Assembly (NCBI GenBank): GCA_014239505.1
Contig: JAAZYT010000055.1
Coordinates: 1 to 18,754, forward strand
Direction: 5' to 3'
Length of the DNA stretch: 18,754 nucleotides
Source: Fidelibacterota bacterium
GTDB taxonomy: Bacteria > Fidelibacterota > Marinisomatia > Marinisomatales > TCS55
The notes under the pieces were generated by a model. That model was not told the DNA's origin. It made no database searches and saw nothing but the letters and a program-made list of their open reading frames with translations. Below, piece after piece: positions 7,884 to 14,285 of the stretch. The stretch's first letter is position 1, and each line of letters starts with the position of its first letter. A program made the position numbers and the translations under genes.

Positions 7884-8294
7884 TTAGTCCAATAATTCAT
7901 TTTGAATTTTATGAATAGCATTACTAAATCCATTTGTTCTTTGACTACTAATAGCACTTCCTAGACCTATTGATTCTAGAAACAGACTACCATTAATATT
8001 TAAAATTTCTTCTTTTGTATGGCCATTAAAACTTCTTTCAATTAATGAAAGCAATCCTTTTACAATCATTGCATCAGAATCAGTTGTAAAAGTATAGCTT
8101 TGACCAGATAATTTTTTAATGACCCATGCTTGAGATGTACATCCGTGAATTCGATTTTCTTCTATTCGTTCATCTTCATTTAAACCTTTCGTATCTTTTG
8201 CAAGGTCGACTAAATATACATATTTATCTCTTGGATCTGAAAAAATTGAGAACTCGTCTTTAATTAAAGCTAGTGTATTTTCAATTTTATTCAT
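7884..8294 (-). CDS. sufE: SufE cysteine desulfuration protein
   Basis: This 136-aa SufE family protein takes the persulfide sulfur from SufS and delivers it to the SufBCD scaffold. The acceptor cysteine is Cys52 in RIHGCTSQAWV, equivalent to E. coli SufE Cys51. The surrounding pattern (DKYVYLVDLAKD near the N-terminus, DSDAMIVKGLLSLI after the active site) and the length are typical. Its ATG lies inside the end of sufD (8-bp overlap), and sufT follows 2 bp after its stop. This argues for tight co-translation. Confidence 0.96.
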   Translation of the reverse strand: MNKIENTLALIKDEFSIFSDPRDKYVYLVDLAKDTKGLNEDERIEENRIHGCTSQAWVIKKLSGQSYTFTTDSDAMIVKGLLSLIERSFNGHTKEEILNINGSLFLESIGLGSAISSQRTNGFSNAIHKIQNELLD

Positions 8295-9561
8295 TTTTTA
8301 AAGTACCTTCCAGCCAAGAAAAAATATTATTACTAAGAAAAGTTTTTAGATCATCATTTTTTATATTTTCTAAAATATCTTCAGCAAATCCACCTATAAT
8401 TAATTCAATCGCTTTTTGTTTACTTATTCCACGTGATCTAAGATAGAATAATGCTTCTGAATCAATTTGACCAGTTGTTGATCCATGTGAGCATTTTACA
8501 TCTTCAGCATAAATTTCTAATTGTGGATTTGCATTCATGAGGGAATGCGGACTTAATAATAGATTTTTGTTAGATTGATTTGCATCAGTTTGTTTGGTGC
8601 TTTCTCGAACAATTACTCTACCATTGAAAACTCCAGAAGATTTATCAGACAATATATATTTAAATAATTGATTGCTATGGCATGCATCACTGTTATGATC
8701 TACAATTACATGTTGATCGTGATGTTGACTATGTTTAGTTAATGATAAACCATTAAGAGTTGCATCTGCACCCTCATCATTTAGAACCAATTTTATATTA
8801 TGGCGATAAAGTTTACTTCCTGATGAAATAGAAGTTGAATTTAGGATACTTGATTTGTTCAGATTATAATAGGTGTATGCAGTGTGATGAGAGGTTTGAT
8901 CATCTTCTTGGATACGAACATGGTTTAATTTTGCATTCTTTTCAATATTGACTTGAGTTACAGCATTTACAAAATATGAATTAGATGTTGAACCAATATA
9001 TTGTTCTATGATTGTTGATTCTGAATTTTCTCCTAGATTAAAGCTAAACCGTGGGTGATTCATTAATTCGTCTGAAATATTTGTTGTTAAATAGACAACT
9101 TGAATAGGTTTTTCAATTATTGCATTATTTTTAATATAAATTGGAAGTCCAGAATTCATCATGGATGTATTTAATGATAGAAATGGGTTTGAACTATTAT
9201 TAATAGAATATAGTTCAGGGTTTGACCTAAAATGATCTAAACCTTTGGCAATGGAGACACTACTTGGAATTTCAGATAACTGAGGTTGATAATGACCATT
9301 TACTATAAAAATAATGTATGAGTTTGAAATACGACCAGGAATAGTCTTTGGTAAAGTTGGAAGATCAGAATCTTTTGAAAGACGAAAATTAAATTTGTTG
9401 ATAGATGAAAAGTCGGTGAATTGCCATTCTTCCCATTTCTTATTTGGTAAACCAAGTTCTTTAAATTTATTGAAAGCTTTTAATCGTAAATCACGTAGTG
9501 ATGGATCTTCATCTGGCCAATAGTCTAAAAGCTCATCAAATTCTTTTTGGAAATGTTTCAT
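8287..9561 (-). CDS. sufD: Fe-S cluster assembly scaffold subunit SufD
   Basis: This 424-aa beta-helix protein pairs with SufB in the SufBC2D scaffold. The C-terminal hallmark EDVKCSHGSTTGQID is intact. It includes Cys357 and His359, matching E. coli SufD Cys358/His360, which lie at the SufB-SufD interface where the nascent cluster forms. The N-terminal WEEWQFTDFS segment is also typical. I place the start at the ATG at 9561, whose ATGA overlaps the sufC stop and which has GAGG just upstream. A TTG at 9573 would add four residues (MARG) and is the alternative. The 3' end overlaps sufE by 8 bp. Sequence divergence from SufB is normal for SufD. Confidence 0.95.
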   Translation of the reverse strand: MKHFQKEFDELLDYWPDEDPSLRDLRLKAFNKFKELGLPNKKWEEWQFTDFSSINKFNFRLSKDSDLPTLPKTIPGRISNSYIIFIVNGHYQPQLSEIPSSVSIAKGLDHFRSNPELYSINNSSNPFLSLNTSMMNSGLPIYIKNNAIIEKPIQVVYLTTNISDELMNHPRFSFNLGENSESTIIEQYIGSTSNSYFVNAVTQVNIEKNAKLNHVRIQEDDQTSHHTAYTYYNLNKSSILNSTSISSGSKLYRHNIKLVLNDEGADATLNGLSLTKHSQHHDQHVIVDHNSDACHSNQLFKYILSDKSSGVFNGRVIVRESTKQTDANQSNKNLLLSPHSLMNANPQLEIYAEDVKCSHGSTTGQIDSEALFYLRSRGISKQKAIELIIGGFAEDILENIKNDDLKTFLSNNIFSWLEGTLKNE

Positions 9562-10298
9562 GCCTCGAGCCAAGAATAGCCTTTTTCTTCTAACTCATGA
9601 GCTAATGTCATATCACCCGATTTAACAATTTTTCCATCTATTAAAACATGAACATAATCGGGTTTCATATAATCAAGAAGGCGTTGATAATGAGTAATAG
9701 CTAAGAAGGATCTTTCCTTATTTCTGAAATTATTAACTCCTTCAGCAACAATCTTTAAAGCATCTATATCAAGTCCAGAGTCGGTTTCGTCAAGTATAGA
9801 TAGTTGAGGTTCTAAAGTAAGCATTTGAAGAATTTCATTTTTTTTCTTTTCACCACCCGAAAAACCATCATTTACAGCTCGACTTAAATATTTTTCATCC
9901 ATTTCAACTAATTTTAGCTTTTCACGAATGAGTCGCATAAAATCAGCAGCATTCACTTCTTTAAGTCCATTATGTTTTAATTTAGAATTGAGTGCAGCTC
10001 TTAAAAAGTAAGTATTATTTACGCCTGGTATTACAACTGGATATTGAAAAGACATAAAAATGCCATTTAATGCACGATTTTCTGGAGATATATCTAAAAT
10101 ATTATCTCCATTAAAGTTAACAGTTCCGGAACTAACCTCGTAATTTTCTCTACCAGTTATGATGTTTGCAAGGGTGCTTTTTCCTGACCCATTTCGTCCC
10201 ATTATTGCATGTAACTCACCTGGTTTAATCGTTAAGTCTATTCCATTAAGTATAGTTTTACCATCAATACCAGCATGTAAATTTTTGATTTCTAACAT
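9558..10298 (-). CDS. sufC: Fe-S cluster assembly ATPase SufC
   Basis: This 246-aa ABC-type ATPase powers the structural change of the SufBCD scaffold. Walker A is GRNGSGKST (34-42), the Q-loop lies around FQYP (84-87), the signature is FSGGEKKK (146-153), and Walker B is LSILDETDSGLD with Asp170/Glu171. His203 is in the switch loop (ITHYQR). The FSGGEKKKNEI form of the signature is diagnostic of SufC among ABC proteins. The gene starts 33 bp after sufB in a very AT-rich spacer with no Shine-Dalgarno sequence, the second-largest gap in the operon. It ends in an ATGA overlap with sufD. Confidence 0.97.
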   Translation of the reverse strand: MLEIKNLHAGIDGKTILNGIDLTIKPGELHAIMGRNGSGKSTLANIITGRENYEVSSGTVNFNGDNILDISPENRALNGIFMSFQYPVVIPGVNNTYFLRAALNSKLKHNGLKEVNAADFMRLIREKLKLVEMDEKYLSRAVNDGFSGGEKKKNEILQMLTLEPQLSILDETDSGLDIDALKIVAEGVNNFRNKERSFLAITHYQRLLDYMKPDYVHVLIDGKIVKSGDMTLAHELEEKGYSWLEA

Positions 10299-10331
10299 TT
10301 TATATTATTATTTTTTATAAATTAATTGAAA

Positions 10332-11780
10332 TTAGCCAACTGAGCCTTCTAAGCTCACTTCCATTAGCTTTTGAGCTTCAACAGCAAACTCCATAGGGAG
10401 TTCATTGAAAACTTCTTTACAAAAGCCATTAACAATCATTGAGACTGCATCTTCAGTTGAAATGCCACGTTGATTACAATAGAATAGTTGATCTTCACCA
10501 ATTCTTGAGGTTGAAGCTTCATGTTCCATTTGAGCCGATGGATTTCTGACATCAATATAGGGAAAAGTATGAGCGCCACATTCATCCCCAATTAATATGG
10601 AATCACATTGTGAGTAATTACGTGCGTTTTCTGCACCTTTCAAAATTTTCACACCGCCACGATAAGTGTTTTGTCCTTTACCTGCTGAAATTCCTTTAGA
10701 AATAATTGTGCTTTTTGTATTTTTTCCAAGATGAATCATTTTAGTTCCAGTATCAGCCTGCTGAAAATTGTTAGATAACGCAACAGAATAAAACTCGCCT
10801 GTAGAATTATCTCCTTTTAAAATACAACTTGGATATTTCCATGTAAGAGCAGATCCTGTTTCAACTTGAGTCCAAGATATTTTTGAATTATCTCCAAGGC
10901 AAGTACCGCGTTTAGTAACAAAATTATAAATTCCACCCTTACCAGTTTTTGGGTCACCTGGGTACCAATTTTGGACTGTAGAGTATTTTATTTCTGAATT
11001 TTTATGAGCAACTAATTCAACAACTGCTGCATGAAGTTGATTCTCATCACGCATTGGAGCGGTACATCCTTCTAGATAGCTTACATGGCTACCTTCCTCA
11101 GCAATGATTAATGTTCTTTCAAATTGGCCTGTATTTTCAGCATTAATTCTAAAATAAGTAGAAAGCTCCATTGGACAACGGACATTTTTTGGTATAAATA
11201 CAAAACTTCCATCACTAAATACTGCGGCATTTAGAGCTGCAAAATAATTATCAGTTGTAGGTACAACACTACCTAAATACTTTTTAACAATATTTGGATG
11301 ATTTTTGACCGCTTCGGAAAATGAACAAAATATCACTCCGTGTTTTTCTAACTCTTCTTTAAAAGTTGTTGTAACAGATACACTATCAAAAACAGCATCT
11401 ACTGCAACATTTGCTAGCATCTTTTGTTCTTCAAGAGGAATCCCAAGTTTATTATATGTGTCTAATAATTCTGGGTCTACTTCATCTAGACTGCTAAGTT
11501 TTTCTTTTGGTTTTGGAGCGGCATAATAAGATATCGACTGAAAATCAATTTTAGAATAATTTAATTTAGACCAATCAGGTTCTTCCATCTTTAACCATTT
11601 TTGATACGCTTTAAGTCGCCAATCTAATAACCATTTTGGTTCATTTTTTTTTGATGAAATTAGTCGAATTACATTTTCACTTAAACCTGGAGGAATCGTT
11701 TCCTGTTGAATATTAGTAGTGAATCCGTATTCATATTCTTGGCTAATAGCTTTGTCAATTATTTGTGTGTCTTTATTCAT
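10332..11780 (-). CDS. sufB: Fe-S cluster assembly scaffold subunit SufB
   Basis: This 482-aa core scaffold subunit builds nascent Fe-S clusters with SufC and SufD. The C-terminal half is strongly conserved: KRGTCLGDNSKISWTQ, then QCDSILIGDECGAHTFPY, EASTSRIGEDQLFY and the NGFCKEVF segment. By counting back from the conserved C-terminus, Cys392 and Glu421 correspond to E. coli SufB Cys405 and Glu434, both needed for cluster formation. The length is close to E. coli SufB (495 aa). The stop of the SufA-type gene lies 6 bp before the ATG, and no Shine-Dalgarno sequence is visible. Confidence 0.97.
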   Translation of the reverse strand: MNKDTQIIDKAISQEYEYGFTTNIQQETIPPGLSENVIRLISSKKNEPKWLLDWRLKAYQKWLKMEEPDWSKLNYSKIDFQSISYYAAPKPKEKLSSLDEVDPELLDTYNKLGIPLEEQKMLANVAVDAVFDSVSVTTTFKEELEKHGVIFCSFSEAVKNHPNIVKKYLGSVVPTTDNYFAALNAAVFSDGSFVFIPKNVRCPMELSTYFRINAENTGQFERTLIIAEEGSHVSYLEGCTAPMRDENQLHAAVVELVAHKNSEIKYSTVQNWYPGDPKTGKGGIYNFVTKRGTCLGDNSKISWTQVETGSALTWKYPSCILKGDNSTGEFYSVALSNNFQQADTGTKMIHLGKNTKSTIISKGISAGKGQNTYRGGVKILKGAENARNYSQCDSILIGDECGAHTFPYIDVRNPSAQMEHEASTSRIGEDQLFYCNQRGISTEDAVSMIVNGFCKEVFNELPMEFAVEAQKLMEVSLEGSVG

Positions 11781-11786
11781 AAACTA

Positions 11787-12149
11787 TTAAACTGAAAATG
11801 AAGTTCCACACCCACAAGTTCGCTCTGCATTTGGATTAACAATTTTAAAGCCTCCATTTAGAATATCACTTGAAAAGTCAACTTTAATTCCTTTTAGGTA
11901 AAGATAGCTTTTAAGATCGCAATATATTTGCATATTCTGACTAGAGAAAACTTTGTCAAATTCATTTTTATTCTCTTCAAATGACATATCATAATTCATA
12001 CCAGAACACCCACCGGTAGTAACTTTCATTCTTAGTCCAAATCCTTTTTTCCCTTCAGCCTCCATAACTGCTGATAATCTTTCTGCAGCTTTTTTTGTTA
12101 AGCTTATTCCTGCATCAAAAGCTTCTTGCATTTTTGTTTGATTTTCCAT
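11787..12149 (-). CDS. sufA: SufA/IscA-type (HesB family) Fe-S carrier protein
   Basis: This 120-aa A-type carrier accepts clusters from the scaffold and hands them to apo-proteins. The three conserved cysteines are present: Cys48 in TTGGCSGM, and Cys112 and Cys114 in the C-terminal RTCGCGTSF. I prefer the ATG at 12149, because its first base is the last base of the preceding TAA (TAATG, as at other junctions here) and a GGAG lies 8 bp upstream. A GTG at 12158 would add three residues, but the same GGAG would then abut it. The name sufA reflects its operon position. ErpA or IscA cannot be excluded from sequence alone. Confidence 0.92.
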   Translation of the reverse strand: MENQTKMQEAFDAGISLTKKAAERLSAVMEAEGKKGFGLRMKVTTGGCSGMNYDMSFEENKNEFDKVFSSQNMQIYCDLKSYLYLKGIKVDFSSDILNGGFKIVNPNAERTCGCGTSFSV

Positions 12150-12523
12150 TATTCCCACTCCGTTTGTATTTTAGTATCTTGTCTTTCTTGTGGCTCTGAT
12201 ACTCCAACGCCTAATTTTTCTCTTGCTTCAGCACTCATCATCTCTGGATTCCAAGGTGGTTCAAAGGTGACTTCTACAAAGGCTTGATTAACTTCATCTA
12301 ATGCTTCTAATTTATTTTTTATATCTAAAGACATCTGTTGACCCATTGTACATCCAGGTGTAGTAAGAGACATTACTATATTTACATCAGAATGAAGTTC
12401 GTCATAAGATTCTTGGGTATCAATATTATATATTAAACCAAGGTTCCAAAGATCAATTGGTAGTTCAGGGTCAAAACATTGTTTTAATATCTCAATAACC
12501 TGAGATTCTTTTACTTGTGCCAT
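12149..12523 (-). CDS. Stand-alone DUF59 (MIP18/PaaD-like) Fe-S maturation protein
   Basis: This 124-aa protein consists of one DUF59 domain. The hallmarks are FDPELPIDLWNLGLIY, LTTPGCTMG with Cys58, and the FEPPWNPEMM segment. Such proteins occur as the second gene of many Suf operons and are thought to help cluster transfer to targets. The exact reaction is not settled. A short acidic and polar tail (about residues 108-124) follows the domain. Its ATG overlaps the stop of the Rrf2 gene by one base, and a strong GGAGG lies 10 bp upstream inside that gene. It is related to, but distinct from, the long SufT at 7327-7881. Confidence 0.92.
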   Translation of the reverse strand: MAQVKESQVIEILKQCFDPELPIDLWNLGLIYNIDTQESYDELHSDVNIVMSLTTPGCTMGQQMSLDIKNKLEALDEVNQAFVEVTFEPPWNPEMMSAEAREKLGVGVSEPQERQDTKIQTEWE

Positions 12524-12921
12524 TATTGAGTTACCTCCATCAAAGTCATTTTAGAAAACATATCTCGCATGTTATCATTAATTCGTTGGATTGGTACACG
12601 TATGTTACAAGCATTGATTTGGATACAATCAGATTCAAAGAAACAATCCATCATGCCTAATGGACCCTCTAGTCTCTCAAAAAAATCTTTCAATGATATT
12701 TTACCTAGATTTGCACGAATACGATAACCACCAGTTGGACCTTGGACAGCTTGAATAATATTGTCCCTTGCCATTTGTTGCAATGTTTTTGCTAATAATT
12801 GCTTGGGAATTCCATAGTGTGTTGCAATTTCCTTGGCACTAGTTAATCCTTCAGGATCCTTAGCTTGCATATGACGTAGAGCAATCAATGCATATTCTAC
12901 TTTGCGTGTAATTTTTAACAA
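12523..12921 (-). CDS. Rrf2-family Fe-S-sensing transcriptional regulator (IscR/SufR-like)
   Basis: This 132-aa Rrf2 winged-helix regulator is the first gene of the suf operon. The helix-turn-helix lies around residues 27-60 (SAKEIATHYGIPKQLLAKTLQQM), given here only to mark position, followed by the GPTGGYRI wing. Cys93, Cys99 and Cys105 have the C-x5-C-x5-C spacing of the IscR [2Fe-2S] ligands. E. coli IscR also uses a histidine three residues after its third cysteine, and here that position is Arg108, so the fourth ligand must differ. The start is TTG: no in-frame ATG or GTG lies nearby, a GGAG sits 8 bp upstream, and the N-terminus LKITRKVEYAL fits the family. Autoregulation of the suf operon in response to cluster status is the likely role. 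Confidence 0.9.
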   Translation of the reverse strand: MLKITRKVEYALIALRHMQAKDPEGLTSAKEIATHYGIPKQLLAKTLQQMARDNIIQAVQGPTGGYRIRANLGKISLKDFFERLEGPLGMMDCFFESDCIQINACNIRVPIQRINDNMRDMFSKMTLMEVTQ

Positions 12922-13020
12922 TTTATTATCTCCGTATTCCGTATAATGAATTTACCAAGAATCAAAAATGTGTTCCAAGTAATAAATACGATTAAAATTG
13001 TCGTATTTATTATAAAATAG
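12922..13020 (-). promoter_or_regulatory. suf operon promoter/leader region
   Basis: This 99-bp gap between the selD stop and the Rrf2 start must hold the suf promoter, unless transcription reads through from selD. Going toward the gene it holds a 12-bp dyad, several TTG-containing stretches, TTATACG about 25 bp before the start, a tandem ATACGGA repeat and the GGAG ribosome site. TTATACG could be a -10 element, but I see no well-spaced -35, so I do not fix the promoter precisely. Confidence 0.5.
12980..13012. promoter_or_regulatory. Perfect 12-bp inverted repeat, candidate Rrf2 operator
   Basis: TAATAAATACGA at 12980-12991 and TCGTATTTATTA at 13001-13012 are exact reverse complements with a 9-bp spacer. 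The dyad lies 59 bp upstream of the Rrf2 start and 8 bp downstream of the selD stop. Its position fits an operator for the Rrf2 protein encoded next door. It could instead form an AT-rich stem at the end of the selD transcript, but no U-run follows on that strand. The operator reading is inference. Confidence 0.45.
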
Positions 13021-14070
13021 CTATTTTAAGTTTATGAAGAAGTCAGATTTTGATTTAAAAATGCCTATTTGTTGTGCAACTTGCCCAGTCTCTTGATTAT
13101 ATCTTTTAATATAATTATCAGCTTCTTTTTGAGGAAGTGCCAATAGTAGGCCTCCAGAGGTTTGGGCATCCGCAGCCATCATTTTTTGAATATTTGTTAG
13201 ATCTGATGAGAAAGATACAAATTTAGAAACATATTCAAAATTTCTCTTTGTGCCGCTTGGAATAAAACCATCATTTGCCAATGTCCTAACACCATTTAAA
13301 AAAGGTATTTTATCAAAATTTATTTCAGCTGAAAGATTACTTCCATTGCACATTTCATAAAGATGCCCTAAAAGACCAAAGCCGGAGATATCAGTTGCTG
13401 CATGAGTGTCAAATTCCTTCATAATAGATGATGAAAAAGCATTTAAATAAGTCATGCTCTTAATTGCTTGATCAATTATTGAGTTTGAAGCTTTGTCTTG
13501 TTTTATTGCAGTTGAAATAATCCCAGTTCCTAATGGTTTGGTAAGAACAATCGCATCATTTTCGTGAGCAGTAGAATTCCTAATTAATTTAGATTCATCA
13601 ACTTCACCAGTTACCACTAGTCCATACTTAGGTTCTTGATCATCAATTGAATGACCACCAACAATAGGAATTTTTGCTTCATTTGCTTTATCTGCACCCC
13701 CTTTAAGTATTTCAGATAAAACTTCATTTGACAATGTTTTTATTGGGAAACCAACAATATTAAGTGCAAATCTAGGAGTAGCACCCATAGCATAAATATC
13801 AGAAAGTGAATTTGCAGCTGCTATTTGACCAAATTGATAAGGGTCATCAACAATCGGTGTAAAAAAGTCTACTGTTTGGACAACAAGTTTGCCATTGTCT
13901 AGACGTATGACAGCAGCATCGTCAGAACCATTAAATCCAACAACAACTTCATCTTTTTCTGAAAAATCTAATTTACTCAGCACCTGAGCAAGGTCCTTTG
14001 GACCAATCTTACATGCTCAGCCAGAGCCGTGTGAATATTGGGTTAATTTTATTTTTTTATTTGGTAACAT
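13021..14070 (-). CDS. selD: Selenide, water dikinase (selenophosphate synthase), selenocysteine-containing
   Basis: SelD makes selenophosphate from selenide and ATP for selenocysteine and selenouridine synthesis. Reading from the ATG at 14070 gives LTQYSHGSG, an in-frame TGA (codon 18, 14017-14019), then ACKIGPKDLAQV and the rest of the protein, 349 residues in all. This matches the E. coli SelD segment containing Cys17 and Lys20, with TGA exactly at the catalytic Cys position and Lys21 conserved. It is therefore a Sec-encoding codon, not a stop. The rest is typical: GSDDAAVIRLDNG, the QTVDFFTPIVDDP metal/ATP loop, AAANSLSDIYAMG, and the ISGFGLLGH and ADAQTSGGLL motifs. A start at the GTG at 13983 would remove the active site. 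A hairpin fitting a SECIS lies just after the TGA. The gene is divergent from korA. Confidence 0.95.
13984..14020 (-). promoter_or_regulatory. Candidate bacterial SECIS hairpin in selD
   Basis: On the selD strand, CTGAGCA (which includes the TGA) pairs perfectly with TGCTCAG 23 bases later. Inside lies a second stem, GGTCC with GGACC, around an AAA loop. The loop begins 17 nt after the UGA, which fits the short distances of bacterial SECIS elements bound by SelB. I see no obvious bulged U like that of E. coli fdhF. The structure is read by eye and no folding was computed. Confidence 0.7.
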
Positions 14071-14285
14071 GGTCTCAATTTAAAGCTTATAATTGAAGAT
14101 TCTAAATCGTTCTAAAATAAAATAAAAAAATCAGCTACAATCCGTTGATTTGCGTTAATCTAGAACAGTAGATTGTACTTTAAATAATTGTATTAAAAAG
14201 TAAAATTTGAATATTAAATCCAAACTTTTATAATTTAGTTTAATAATATTAGTTTAGACTTAAGAATATAAATTCAAGGGATATT
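14071..14285. promoter_or_regulatory. Divergent selD / korA promoter region
   Basis: This 215-bp very AT-rich spacer is the largest gene-free stretch in the window. It holds the korA promoter candidate on the + strand and must also hold any selD promoter on the - strand. For selD only a weak TATAAG element about 20 bp before the ATG is seen, and the ribosome site is poor (GAG six bases upstream). Short TTCTAAA repeats at 14100-14116 and a TAGAAC at 14161-14166 are present. I see no small ORF or structured RNA here. Confidence 0.5.
14207..14234 (+). promoter_or_regulatory. Sigma70-like promoter for korA-korB-fumC
   Basis: TTGAAT at 14207-14212 and a perfect TATAAT at 14229-14234 are separated by 16 bp. 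They would start transcription near 14241, about 45 bases before the korA ATG. It is the best consensus promoter in the window, although AT-rich spacers produce such matches by chance. Confidence 0.5.

Noticed and set aside
9562..9573. TTG start for sufD adding four residues
   Set aside because: The ATG at 9561 forms an ATGA overlap with the sufC stop and has GAGG upstream, as expected for coupled genes in this operon.
12150..12158. GTG start for the SufA-type gene
   Set aside because: The GGAG would abut this GTG too closely, whereas the ATG at 12149 has correct spacing and the TAATG overlap.
12980..13012. The dyad as an intrinsic terminator of selD
   Set aside because: The stem has only one CG step per arm and is otherwise A/T, and no T-run follows on the selD strand. 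An operator fits better, though not proven.
13021..13983. SelD as a 320-aa protein starting at the GTG at 13983
   Set aside because: This start discards the conserved LTQYSHGSG and ACKIGP segments and the active-site residue, which are plainly present upstream in the same frame around a single TGA.
14017..14019. selD as a pseudogene broken by a nonsense mutation
   Set aside because: The TGA falls exactly on the position known to hold Cys or Sec in SelD, a SECIS-like hairpin follows, and the rest of the gene shows no decay.
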